Shown here: piece after piece, positions 1-6,856 of the stretch | Numbering within the stretch: position 1 is the stretch's first letter | How the letters are laid out: every line of letters begins with the position of its first letter | Assembly: GCA_946183715.1 (NCBI GenBank) | Contig: CAMHDB010000059.1 | Coordinates: 1-9,532, forward strand | Source: an uncultured Oscillibacter sp. | GTDB taxonomy: Bacteria > Bacillota > Clostridia > Oscillospirales > Oscillospiraceae | Direction: 5' to 3' | DNA: 9,532 bases | Program-made: the position numbers and the translations under genes | The notes under the pieces: generated by a model | What the model was told of the DNA's origin: nothing | The model's input: only the letters and a program-made list of their open reading frames with translations | The model's database searches: none

Positions 1-1
1 C

Positions 2-106
2 AGCGCCTCGAAGCCCCTCTACTGCGCGGCGGACGAGCTTATGCACATTACCGACGAGTTCGGCGACTTCCTCTCCGAAGCCATCCCGGCCCCGGAGGAG
101 GCGTAA
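2..106 (+). CDS. C-terminal end of an unidentified protein (5' end outside window)
   Basis: Reading frame 2 is open from the window edge to a TAA at 104-106 and gives 34 residues. It begins SASKPLYCAADELMHITDEF and ends in the acidic/proline tail AIPAPEEA. Codons are GC-rich with C or G in nearly every third position, like the other genes here, so this is probably a real gene end. The visible part is hydrophilic, with one Cys and no motif I recognise, so no function is offered. The stop codon lies within the first copy of a short repeat (GGAGGAGGCGTAA). Two further copies follow downstream, each with its own stop, suggesting local duplication of the gene's 3' tip. The gene is convergent with htrA. 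Confidence 0.6.
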   Translation, partial: SASKPLYCAADELMHITDEFGDFLSEAIPAPEEA

Positions 107-166
107 TCGAACCGCCGCGCACGGAGGAGGCGTAATCAAAACGTCCCGGCACCGGAGGAGGCGTGA
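84..166. repeat. Three imperfect copies of a short GGAGGAGG repeat, each ending in a stop codon
   Basis: The core CGGAGGAGGCGT occurs at 93, 122 and 153 (steps of 29 and 31 nt). Copies 1 (84-106) and 3 (144-166) match at 21 of 23 positions and lie exactly 60 nt apart. Copy 2 shares 16 nt with copy 1 (93-108 and 122-137). Each copy reads Glu-Glu-Ala-stop (TAA 104-106, TAA 133-135, TGA 164-166). Copies 1 and 3 are in the same frame and copy 2 is not. This looks like tandem duplication of the 3' end of the upstream gene. The GGAGGAGG cores are also perfect anti-SD complements, but no start codon at suitable spacing leads into an open frame. Confidence 0.65.
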
Positions 167-326
167 CCAACAAAACGCCCCCGGTTCGTAACGAACCGGG
201 GGTACGCTTACGCCCGAGAAAGGAAGAGAGCGGGCGTTGATTCGGAAGTCCTGTTCGACAGCCTAGGGTTCCGGAGGGGGTTGGCCCGCGGAAGGAGGAA
301 AGCGGACGCTCCGGATTCTGTCAGAC
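107..326. other. Intergenic region between convergent genes
   Basis: This 220-nt stretch holds no convincing gene. It contains repeat copies 2 and 3, the terminator hairpin, and two weaker inverted repeats. One is ACGCCCG (210-216) with CGGGCGT (231-237) around a 14-nt loop. The other is TCCGGAG (270-276) with CTCCGGA (309-315), enclosing a shorter CCGC/GCGG pairing. Both weak structures would lie in the htrA 3' untranslated RNA. Neither has a T tract, so I do not call them terminators. Confidence 0.5.
177..203 (-). terminator. Strong hairpin, probable terminator between the left-edge gene and htrA
   Basis: An 11-bp perfect stem, CCCCCGGTTCG (178-188) paired with 192-202, closes a 3-nt loop (189-191). 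A G-T wobble at 177/203 can extend it. On the minus strand the hairpin is followed by GCGTTTTGTTGG, a short T run, so it fits best as the htrA terminator about 125 nt after that stop. On the plus strand it is followed by TACGCTTACG with no T tract. It could still slow plus-strand transcription coming from the left-edge gene. Confidence 0.65.
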
Positions 327-1709
327 TTACCGACCGAAGAAACCGTTGCCGAAGAAGTAGTTGAAGAAGTCGTCGTCGAAGGGGTAGCCGTAGCCGCCGT
401 AGTTACGGGGCTGTTCCTGCTGTTGCTGCGTGTTCTCGGTCTTGTCCTCGGCGGGAACCGCGCCCCAGACGATGTCGACGGAAATCGTCTGCCCGTCGCG
501 GTAGACCGTCAGCGTCGCGCTGTCCCCGGCGGAGTATTTCTTTTTCGCCGCGTTGAGGTCTTCCACCGTCTTGATTTCCTGCCCGTCGACTTTCGTAATT
601 ACGTCGTCGCGCTTCAGTCCGGCTTTGTCGGCGGCGCTTCCTTCTTCTACGGAGTAGATAATCACGCCGGCCTGCACGTCAAAGCGGTACTGCGCCGCGA
701 GATTGCTGTTGAACGTGCCCGGGACAATGCCCAGATACGGCTTGTTTGCGACGTAGCCGTTGGTCATGATGTCCTCAATCATGGAGAGTACGTCGTTAAT
801 CGGAATGGCGAAGCCAAGTCCCTCGACGGTGGTCGTGGAGTAGCTGGAGTATTTCGCGGAGACGATGCCGACCGCCTCGCCGTACTCGTTGAACAGCGGC
901 CCGCCGGAGTTGCCCGGGTTGATGGCGCAGGTGACTTGAATCATGTTGAAGGGCGTGCCGTCGACGTTGATGGCGCGGTTGACGGAAGAGGCGATTCCCT
1001 CGCTCATGGAGAACGTCAGCTCGCCCAAGGGGTTGCCGATTGCCGTTACGTGGTCGCCGACTTTCAACTGACTGCTGTCGCCGACGGTGACGGCCTGAAA
1101 ATCGGCGCCCTCGATTTTGAGTACGGCGATGTCGTAGTCGGAATCGCCGCCGATGATTTGCGCGTCATAGGAGGTGTTGTCGTAGAGCGTGACCTTGACG
1201 GTCTTGCCGCTCTCTACTACGTGGTAGTTTGTGACGATGTAGCCGTCTTTCGTGAGGATGAATCCGGAGCCGGAGGACGCCGACTGCACGGGCTGTCCGA
1301 AGTAGTTGACGCCGCTCTCCCCGGTGACGTTAATCGAGACCACGCTTCCCACCTGCGAGGCGTACACTTCCGCCTCTGTCAGGGAGCGCTTGCCGTTGGT
1401 CAGGGCCTTGACGCCGGTGGCGTCCGTCTGCGGCGCGCTGACTTGAATCGTCGTCTCCCGCACGACCGGGCTGTGCAGACGGCTTGCCGCGTACCACGCG
1501 CCGCCGCCGCCCGCGATTCCGCCCAGCAGGGAACAGCACAGCGCAAGCGCCACGACATTCGTCTTTCCCTTCTTTTTAGAAGGCTTCATATCCCGCACGG
1601 GCTGGAAGTTCCGGTAGGGTTCCGACTCCATATTCGCGTAATATTGCCGCCGCCCGCTGGCACCGTATTGGGTTTCCGGGACGCTGCTCCAGTTTTCGTT
1701 ATCGTACAT
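327..1709 (-). CDS. htrA: HtrA/DegP-family membrane-anchored serine protease with one PDZ domain
   Basis: 460 residues. A polar cytoplasmic N-terminus (1-49, ending in KKKGK) precedes one membrane segment at about 50-76, which places the protease outside the membrane. The trypsin-like domain spans about 110-310 and shows the full triad: His163 (TNYHVV), Asp193 (DYDIAVLKI) and Ser268 (NPGNSGGPL). One PDZ domain follows at about 322-415, beginning PYLGI, with the GSAADKAGLKRDDVI element. The order matches HtrA/YkdA-type Firmicutes proteases, which degrade or refold misfolded exported proteins. After the PDZ there is a Gln-rich linker (about 420-433) and an odd Phe/Tyr/Gly-rich tail ending NYFFGNGFFGR. 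The start is supported by GAGGAGG at 1719-1725, 9 nt upstream of ATG. It is monocistronic and divergent from the DUF362 gene. Family assignment is firm; the physiological substrate is not visible. Confidence 0.97.
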   Translation of the reverse strand: MYDNENWSSVPETQYGASGRRQYYANMESEPYRNFQPVRDMKPSKKKGKTNVVALALCCSLLGGIAGGGGAWYAASRLHSPVVRETTIQVSAPQTDATGVKALTNGKRSLTEAEVYASQVGSVVSINVTGESGVNYFGQPVQSASSGSGFILTKDGYIVTNYHVVESGKTVKVTLYDNTSYDAQIIGGDSDYDIAVLKIEGADFQAVTVGDSSQLKVGDHVTAIGNPLGELTFSMSEGIASSVNRAINVDGTPFNMIQVTCAINPGNSGGPLFNEYGEAVGIVSAKYSSYSTTTVEGLGFAIPINDVLSMIEDIMTNGYVANKPYLGIVPGTFNSNLAAQYRFDVQAGVIIYSVEEGSAADKAGLKRDDVITKVDGQEIKTVEDLNAAKKKYSAGDSATLTVYRDGQTISVDIVWGAVPAEDKTENTQQQQEQPRNYGGYGYPFDDDFFNYFFGNGFFGR

Positions 1710-1812
1710 GGTGCAATTCCTCCTCGATAGATTCTGTCTGTGAGAGGCAGTCCGTATTTATGGAATGAGTTCGGCGGAGTGTTCCGCGTCGCTCTCTCAA
1801 CCGTCTGGCGAC

Positions 1813-1821
1813 ATGATAGCA
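1813..1821 (-). promoter_or_regulatory. Candidate extended -10 promoter for htrA
   Basis: On the minus strand the sequence reads TGCTATCAT, an extended -10 (TGn plus TATCAT, one mismatch to TATAAT), about 95 nt upstream of the htrA start. No good -35 sits 16-18 nt further up, though the upstream DNA (about 1830-1860) is A/T-rich. The extended -10 could compensate for the missing -35. No CIRCE element or CtsR direct repeat is seen, so stress control by those regulators is not supported. Confidence 0.4.
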
Positions 1822-1911
1822 CGCCTAACTTAAAAAATCCTGAAAAAACGGAAAAAGTTTCGGCCCGTGCGGCGCAGGGGACGCAAGCCGAAAATCTGCG
1901 CCAATCATGAC

Positions 1912-1925
1912 TTGACACCTGTCAA
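1912..1925. promoter_or_regulatory. Perfect palindrome TTGACA-CC-TGTCAA, possible operator
   Basis: Two perfect 6-nt arms flank a 2-nt centre in the divergent region, about 70 nt upstream of the predicted DUF362 start of transcription. TTGACA itself resembles a -35 box, but neither strand has a -10-like hexamer 16-18 nt downstream of it. An operator for a dimeric regulator is therefore the better reading. No regulator gene lies in the window to pair it with. A chance palindrome remains possible. Confidence 0.35.
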
Positions 1926-1948
1926 AATCAGGCTTTTTTCAAAAAGAC

Positions 1949-1977
1949 TTGCTTAAACAGGCATGAACTGCTATAAT
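1949..1977 (+). promoter_or_regulatory. Sigma-70/A type promoter for the DUF362-SNF2 operon
   Basis: TTGCTT (1949-1954), a 17-nt spacer and a consensus TATAAT (1972-1977) lie upstream of the DUF362 gene. Transcription would start near 1984, giving a leader of about 47 nt. The stretch just upstream (1933-1946, CTTTTTTCAAAAAG) is A/T-rich, lies where an UP element would, and is itself a small palindrome. The -35 matches consensus at only three positions, so the -10 carries most of the call. Confidence 0.7.
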
Positions 1978-1994
1978 AAAGGCCGAATAGCAGA

Positions 1995-2005
1995 CCAGTC
2001 ACTGG
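1995..2005. promoter_or_regulatory. Small palindrome CCAGT-C-ACTGG in the leader
   Basis: Two 5-nt arms around one central base lie just downstream of the predicted start of transcription and upstream of the ribosome-binding site. A repressor bound here would block the DUF362 promoter. It could also be a chance palindrome or a weak RNA hairpin. There is no independent support. Confidence 0.25.
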
Positions 2006-2030
2006 CCGTCATCAGGAGGGAACCTATATT

Positions 2031-2924
2031 ATGAAATCCAAGGTCTATTTCACAAAAGAGTTGACGCCGGAAAAAGTCGTGGAGATGTACCGCGCCTTGG
2101 GCGTCGAACTGCCCGGGAAAGTCGCCGTGAAAATCCACTCCGGCGAGAAGGGGAATCAGAACTTCCTGCGCCCGGAGTTCTGGAAACCGATGGTCGAAGC
2201 GGTCGACGGCACGATTGTCGAGTGCAATACCGCCTACGGCAAATCCGCCGGCGGCGTCCGCGACTACACCGACGAACACCGGAAGCTCATCGAGTACCAC
2301 GGCTGGACGCGCCTGTTCCATGTGGACATCATGGACGCCGAGGGCCCCGACCTTGTCTGGCCCGTCAAAAACGGGAAAGTCCTCAAGACGAACACCGTCG
2401 GCAAGGATATCGTGAACTACGACTCCATGCTCGTACTGGCGCACTTCAAGGGCCACCCTATGGGCGGCTACGGCGGCGCGCTGAAACAGTTGTCGATTGG
2501 CTGTGCCTCCCGCGCCGGGAAGGCCCTCATCCACTCCGGCGGGGCCTCCGACGACAACATTGACGCGTGGAAAGTACACGCCGAGCAGGACGCCTTCTGT
2601 GAGGCTATGGCCGACGCCGCGTCGACGGTCGTCGAACACTTCAAGGGCAAAATCGCCTTTGTCAACGTCATGAAAAACCTGTCTGTCGACTGCGACTGCT
2701 GCGCCGTGGCGGAAGACCCGTGCATGAAGGATATCGGCATTCTGGCCTCCCTCGACCCGGTGGCCATCGACCAAGCCTGTATCGACCTGATTTACGCCGC
2801 CAAGGACGACCCCGGACAGGCGCATTTCCTCGAGCGCGTCGAATCCCGGCACGGCGTCCACACCATCGAGGCCGCCGCCGAACTGGGCTTTGGCTCCCGT
2901 GAGTATGAACTTGTCACGCTGTGA
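2031..2924 (+). CDS. DUF362 domain protein with a Cys cluster (probable metal or Fe-S binding)
   Basis: 297 residues covering a single DUF362 domain with no separate ferredoxin domain. Recognisable family elements are the Gly-rich HFKGHPMGGYGGALKQLSIG (138-157) with CASRAGK following, and a Cys cluster near Asp220: Cys221, Cys223, Cys224 and Cys231. The cluster leads into DIGILASLDPVAIDQACIDL (234-253), a strongly conserved stretch of the family. The Cys spacing suggests an iron-sulfur or other metal site; that is inference, as the family's reaction is not established. No signal peptide or membrane segment is visible, so it is probably cytosolic. The ATG at 2031 has AGGAGGG at 2014-2020, 10 nt upstream, and a promoter at 1949-1977. 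It is first in a likely two-gene operon with the SNF2 helicase, 40 nt downstream. No functional link to that helicase is obvious. Confidence 0.9.
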   Translation: MKSKVYFTKELTPEKVVEMYRALGVELPGKVAVKIHSGEKGNQNFLRPEFWKPMVEAVDGTIVECNTAYGKSAGGVRDYTDEHRKLIEYHGWTRLFHVDIMDAEGPDLVWPVKNGKVLKTNTVGKDIVNYDSMLVLAHFKGHPMGGYGGALKQLSIGCASRAGKALIHSGGASDDNIDAWKVHAEQDAFCEAMADAASTVVEHFKGKIAFVNVMKNLSVDCDCCAVAEDPCMKDIGILASLDPVAIDQACIDLIYAAKDDPGQAHFLERVESRHGVHTIEAAAELGFGSREYELVTL

Positions 2925-2947
2925 ACTGTCCGACGCGCCGAACCTCC

Positions 2948-2953
2948 AAGGAG
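2948..2953 (+). promoter_or_regulatory. Ribosome-binding site that sets the SNF2 start at 2965
   Basis: AAGGAG lies 11 nt before the ATG at 2965. The same frame can be extended upstream to TTG 2890 or ATG 2905. Both of those lie inside the DUF362 gene and lack a ribosome-binding site, so 2965 is preferred. Confidence 0.75.
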
Positions 2954-2964
2954 AACCCCAACTC

Positions 2965-5900
2965 ATGAAGCAACGTTCCAACCCCGAGACCGTCCCGGCG
3001 GAGTGCGTCAAGGAATGGAGAGGCTTTTTCAACGACCAGATTCTCAAAAAGGCCTCCCAATTCCTGACCATGCACCAGTACGAGGACTTCAACTGTACGG
3101 ACAGAGAGGCCCACGCCATCATCGGACAGGGCCACAACATGGGGCGCGCGCTGATTCGTAACGCCCCGGCGTCCTGCTCCGACGACTGGGACCCGAAATA
3201 CTTTTCGTGCAGTTGTCTGGCGGAACGCTACCGCTACACCGGCCCGGGCGAACGCGTGACGCTCTGCGTCCACGAGGCCGCGCTCCTCATGCTCTGGGAA
3301 CGCAAGCGCGGCCCGTGGCGCTTCCGCGAGACCTCCGAGGAATCCCTGCTCCGACAGCGCAGGGAAGAACGGAAACAGGAACTCAAACAGGAACGTCTCC
3401 GGCGAAAACAGCAGAAGGAAGCCGAGGGCGGTATCCGTGTGGATGTCGCGCCGTTCTTCCCGCGCCCGGAGGCCTCCGGCCCGGCGGCGTACTTCCAAGT
3501 ACGCCGGGCCATGGAAGGCCGTACCGCGAGCCTGTACGCCCTCAACCGCGCCAAAGCGATACTCCGTGAGGGAACTGTCGACATGTCGCGGCCCGAAATC
3601 ACCTACACCCACGCCGGACGGCAGGCGCTGTTTGCCGCCGCGCGGGTGTCCGACGCCCTCGACGACTGCTCCGCCGAAGTCGAACTCTCCGCCGACAAGC
3701 TCATCGGGCATACCTGCGACTGCCACGGCTATACCGACGACGACTTGTGCGAACACGAACTCGCCCTGCTTGTGCGCGTGCGGGAGTACGTCGACCGGGA
3801 GAACCCCGGCGACGCCACCGACCGCACCGCCGAGCGCTTCTTCCTCGAAATGGACGCCGCGCAGTCCGCGCCCGACGCCGCCGACAGCGCCGCCCCCGAT
3901 ACCCTCAAGGCCCCCGTCCTGACGCTCCTTCCCCGTGTCGTACTCGAATGGGGCACGGCGCGCCTGTCCTTCAAAATCGGCCTCAACGGCAGATTCATCA
4001 TTCTGAAAAACCTCCGCGAACTCTCCGAGGCCGTGGAACAGGAACGGAAACTCCTGTTCAGTAAGACCGTCCGCGCCGACTTCGCCTCCATGACCTTCAC
4101 GGAGGACAGCCGCCGCTGGTTCGACTTCATCCGGCGCAGAATCAGCGAGGCCGACTTGCTCAAAGACCGCATTCGCGCCTACAGCTACTTCGACGAACCC
4201 GCCGAAATCCGTACACTGCAACAGGAGACGCTCAAGGGCGCGGCCCTCGACCGCTTCTACGAGACCGCCGACGGCACGGAGTGCGAATTTCTCGACCGCA
4301 ACCGGAAATTCTCCGGCATGATTCGCGTGGGCCACGCCGATTTCAAGCTCCGCCTGACTTCGCGGCGTATCGCCGACGCGAACGGGGCCTTTCTGGGCAT
4401 TGAAGTCACGGGCGCGCTCCCCGCGACGATTCAGGGCAGTACCGACCTCTACGTGCTCAACGAGCGCTGTCTGAGCAAGCTCACCCGGGAGGAGAATCAG
4501 GCCTTGCAACCGTTCCGTACCGCCGCCGGGAGTTCGGAACAAATCCGCTTCCTCGTGGGCAAGAACCGCCTCGCGGAGTTCTACTACCGAATCGCGCCGC
4601 GCCTGCTCGATTCCCCCTACGTGGAGTTCGTCGACAACTGCGCCCAAGAGGCTGAAACCGTACTGCCCCCCGAACCCGTCTTTCTGTTCCGCATTGACTT
4701 GGAGGGCGACTGCTTTCTGGAAGAGTTCGTATCCTACGGCGACACGGAACCCGTCCAACTGCCGCGCCGCCCGTCCGCGCCCGGAGGCTATTCCGACAGC
4801 GCGCAGGAGACGCGCGTCGAAAAAGCCATACGCCGCTATTTCCCGCGCTTCGACCCCGTGACATCCACCTACCGCAACGACGCCGACGAGGACGAACTTT
4901 ACCGGATTCTCACGGAGGGTGTCCCGGAACTCTCCCGCTACGGGGAAGTGCAGGGAAGCAACAACTTCCGGAAATGCGTCATTCGCTCCGTGCCGCAGAT
5001 TCATGTGGGCGTGTCCGTGGAAAGCGGCTTACTCGATATCTCGATTCTCTCCAAGGACATCTCCTCGCAGGAACTTTTGGAAGTCCTCCAAAGCTACCGC
5101 CGCAAAAAGACGTTCCACCGCCTCAAAAACGGCGACTTCCTCACGCTCTCCGGCGACGACCAGTTACCGTCCCTCGACGCCCTGACCTACGACCTCAACC
5201 TCTCCGCCGAGGAAATCATACGGGGGCACATCGAACTCCCGCTTTTCCGCGCGCTCTACCTCGACACCATGCTGGAAAAGCACCACGAACTCGCCGCCGA
5301 CCGTGACAGAACCTATCGCGCCTTAATCCGCGACTTCCGCACCATCCGCGACGCCGACTATGAAGTACCCGCCGCGCAGGCCGACATTCTACGCCCCTAC
5401 CAAGTCTACGGCTACAAGTGGCTCCGCACCCTCGCCGCCGCCGGATTCGGCGGGATTCTCGCCGACGAAATGGGCCTAGGGAAAACGCTACAGGCCATTA
5501 CGTTTCTACAGGCCCTGAAAGAATCGGGCGACCCCGGCCCCGCGCTTGTGGTGTGTCCGGCCTCTCTGGTCTACAACTGGCAGGAAGAATTTCAACATTT
5601 CGCGCCGTCCATGTCCGTACTCCCGGTTGCGGGCAACGCCGCCGCCCGGAAAGCCGTTTTGGAAGAAGCCCGCAACGGTACCGCGCGTTTCGACGCCTAT
5701 ATTACCAGTTACGACCTGCTCCGGCAGGACATCGCCTCTTATGCGCAACTCCGCTTCTCCGTCATGATTCTCGACGAGGCGCAGTATATCAAGAACCAGA
5801 AGGCCGGCATGACGAAAGCCGTCAAAATCGTACAGGCCCGCACGCGTCTGGCCCTCACCGGGACGCCCATCGAAAACCGCCTCGCCGAACTGTGGAGTAT

Positions 5901-6780
5901 CTTCGATTTCCTCATGCCCGGCTTCCTCTACTCCTACCCCGAGTTCCTGCGCCGCTTCGAGACGCCCATCACGAAAAACCACGAGCCCGAACCCGCAGAG
6001 CGTCTCAAACATGTCACCGCGCCCTTTATTCTCCGCCGCCTGAAATCCGACGTGCTGAAGGACTTGCCGCCCAAACTCGAGGAAATCCGCTACTCCCGTT
6101 TCGAGGACGAGCAGCGCAAGCTCTACGACGGGCAGGTCGTGCGCATGAAGGGCTTGCTTGCCGACTCCGGGCAGTCCGGGGAAGACCGGATACGGATTTT
6201 CGCCGAGCTGATGCGGATTCGCCAAATCTGCTGCGACCCGGCGCTGATTTTCGAGGACTACCACGGCGGGAGCGCCAAACGCGCCGCCTGTCTGGAACTG
6301 ATACAGAGCGCTATGGGCGGCGGGCACAAAATGCTGATTTTCTCGCAGTTCGCCTCCATGCTGGCCCTGTTGGAGGAGGACTTGCGGAAAGAGAAGATTC
6401 CCTGTTACAAGATTATCGGCGCGACGCCCAAAGAAGAACGCCTCCGGCTAGTCCGGGCGTTCAACGAGGACGAGACCCCGGTATTTCTGATTTCGCTCAA
6501 AGCTGGCGGCACGGGATTAAACCTGACGGGCGCGGACGTGGTCATACACTACGACCCGTGGTGGAATCTGGCGGCGCAGAATCAGGCCACCGACCGCGCG
6601 CACAGAATCGGGCAGAAAAATCAGGTGACGGTCTACCGGATGATTGTCAAAGGGACGATTGAGGAAAAAATACTCTCCATGCAGGAGGCCAAGCGGAACC
6701 TCGCCGACGCGATACTCTCCGGGGAGCGGGAATCGCTCTTCAGCCTCTCGAATGAAGAATTGCTGGACTTGTTAAACTGA
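2965..6780 (+). CDS. SNF2/Swi2-family DEAD-like helicase with two N-terminal SWIM zinc fingers
   Basis: 1271 residues from the preferred ATG. The C-terminal part is a complete SNF2 ATPase: motif I DEMGLGKT (Lys840), motif II DEAQ (937-940), motif III LTGTPIENRLAELWS, motif IV KMLIFSQF, motif V AGGTGLNLTGADVVIHYDPW and motif VI QATDRAHRIGQ (Arg1211, Arg1214). All catalytic residues are present, so it should be an active dsDNA translocase. The N-terminus has two SWIM-type CxC...CxH motifs: Cys82, Cys84, Cys101, His103 and Cys251, Cys253, Cys262, His264. SWIM motifs in this family bind zinc and are thought to contact DNA or protein. Between the fingers lies a highly charged, probably helical segment (about 128-157). 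An Ala/Asp/Pro linker (about 295-315) follows the second finger. Residues about 320-800 show no motif I recognise and probably include the bacterial SNF2-associated region. It is co-oriented with the DUF362 gene. Its cellular role is unknown; DNA repair or protein-DNA remodelling is the usual guess. Confidence 0.95.
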   Translation: MKQRSNPETVPAECVKEWRGFFNDQILKKASQFLTMHQYEDFNCTDREAHAIIGQGHNMGRALIRNAPASCSDDWDPKYFSCSCLAERYRYTGPGERVTLCVHEAALLMLWERKRGPWRFRETSEESLLRQRREERKQELKQERLRRKQQKEAEGGIRVDVAPFFPRPEASGPAAYFQVRRAMEGRTASLYALNRAKAILREGTVDMSRPEITYTHAGRQALFAAARVSDALDDCSAEVELSADKLIGHTCDCHGYTDDDLCEHELALLVRVREYVDRENPGDATDRTAERFFLEMDAAQSAPDAADSAAPDTLKAPVLTLLPRVVLEWGTARLSFKIGLNGRFIILKNLRELSEAVEQERKLLFSKTVRADFASMTFTEDSRRWFDFIRRRISEADLLKDRIRAYSYFDEPAEIRTLQQETLKGAALDRFYETADGTECEFLDRNRKFSGMIRVGHADFKLRLTSRRIADANGAFLGIEVTGALPATIQGSTDLYVLNERCLSKLTREENQALQPFRTAAGSSEQIRFLVGKNRLAEFYYRIAPRLLDSPYVEFVDNCAQEAETVLPPEPVFLFRIDLEGDCFLEEFVSYGDTEPVQLPRRPSAPGGYSDSAQETRVEKAIRRYFPRFDPVTSTYRNDADEDELYRILTEGVPELSRYGEVQGSNNFRKCVIRSVPQIHVGVSVESGLLDISILSKDISSQELLEVLQSYRRKKTFHRLKNGDFLTLSGDDQLPSLDALTYDLNLSAEEIIRGHIELPLFRALYLDTMLEKHHELAADRDRTYRALIRDFRTIRDADYEVPAAQADILRPYQVYGYKWLRTLAAAGFGGILADEMGLGKTLQAITFLQALKESGDPGPALVVCPASLVYNWQEEFQHFAPSMSVLPVAGNAAARKAVLEEARNGTARFDAYITSYDLLRQDIASYAQLRFSVMILDEAQYIKNQKAGMTKAVKIVQARTRLALTGTPIENRLAELWSIFDFLMPGFLYSYPEFLRRFETPITKNHEPEPAERLKHVTAPFILRRLKSDVLKDLPPKLEEIRYSRFEDEQRKLYDGQVVRMKGLLADSGQSGEDRIRIFAELMRIRQICCDPALIFEDYHGGSAKRAACLELIQSAMGGGHKMLIFSQFASMLALLEEDLRKEKIPCYKIIGATPKEERLRLVRAFNEDETPVFLISLKAGGTGLNLTGADVVIHYDPWWNLAAQNQATDRAHRIGQKNQVTVYRMIVKGTIEEKILSMQEAKRNLADAILSGERESLFSLSNEELLDLLN

Positions 6781-6805
6781 CGTTTTCCGCGAGTTGCGGA
6801 AAGCG
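6781..6805 (+). terminator. Hairpin directly after the SNF2 stop
   Basis: A 10-bp stem (6781-6790 with 6796-6805, one G-T wobble) closes the loop GAGTT, starting at the base after the TGA. It is followed by TCATTAAA, a poor T tract, so termination may be incomplete or factor-aided. Position directly behind the stop supports a terminator role. Confidence 0.5.
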
Positions 6806-6813
6806 TCATTAAA

Positions 6814-6841
6814 GCGCCACGGGAAAACTGTCCCGTGGCGC
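6814..6841 (-). terminator. Hairpin after the minus-strand Clp/four-Cys operon
   Basis: An 11-bp perfect GC-rich stem (6814-6824 with 6831-6841) encloses a 6-nt loop, 15 nt beyond the stop of the four-Cys gene. Read on the minus strand it is followed by TTTAATGACG, a short T-rich stretch. With the neighbouring hairpin it separates the two convergent operons. Confidence 0.55.
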
Positions 6842-6856
6842 GGTTGCGTTCAGGCC

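Noticed and set aside
423..1730. A 435-codon plus-strand frame opposite htrA
   Set aside because: It mirrors the htrA codons, lacks a ribosome-binding site and a promoter, and its product is compositionally biased (Arg, Val, Asp).
1726..1930. CIRCE (HrcA) or CtsR operator upstream of htrA
   Set aside because: No TTAGCACTC-N9-GAGTGCTAA and no direct repeat of GGTCAAA is present; a single GTCAAA is not enough.
1912..1940. TTGACA at 1912 as the -35 of a second promoter
   Set aside because: No -10-like hexamer lies 16-18 nt downstream on either strand.
2890..2964. A longer SNF2 start at TTG 2890 or ATG 2905
   Set aside because: Both lie inside the DUF362 gene without a ribosome-binding site, whereas ATG 2965 has AAGGAG 11 nt upstream.
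1971..3140. A minus-strand frame of 389 codons across the DUF362 gene
   Set aside because: It runs over the DUF362 promoter and coding region on the opposite strand and has no family signature.
2914..5004. A 696-codon open frame antisense to the SNF2 gene
   Set aside because: It lies opposite clear SNF2 coding sequence. Long antisense frames are common where third positions are mostly G or C, and the translation has no recognisable domain.
2965..6780. SNF2 helicase as part of a defence system such as DISARM
   Set aside because: No methylase, nuclease or other defence partner lies nearby. The SWIM-plus-SNF2 layout next to a DUF362 gene and proteostasis genes fits ordinary chromosomal genes.
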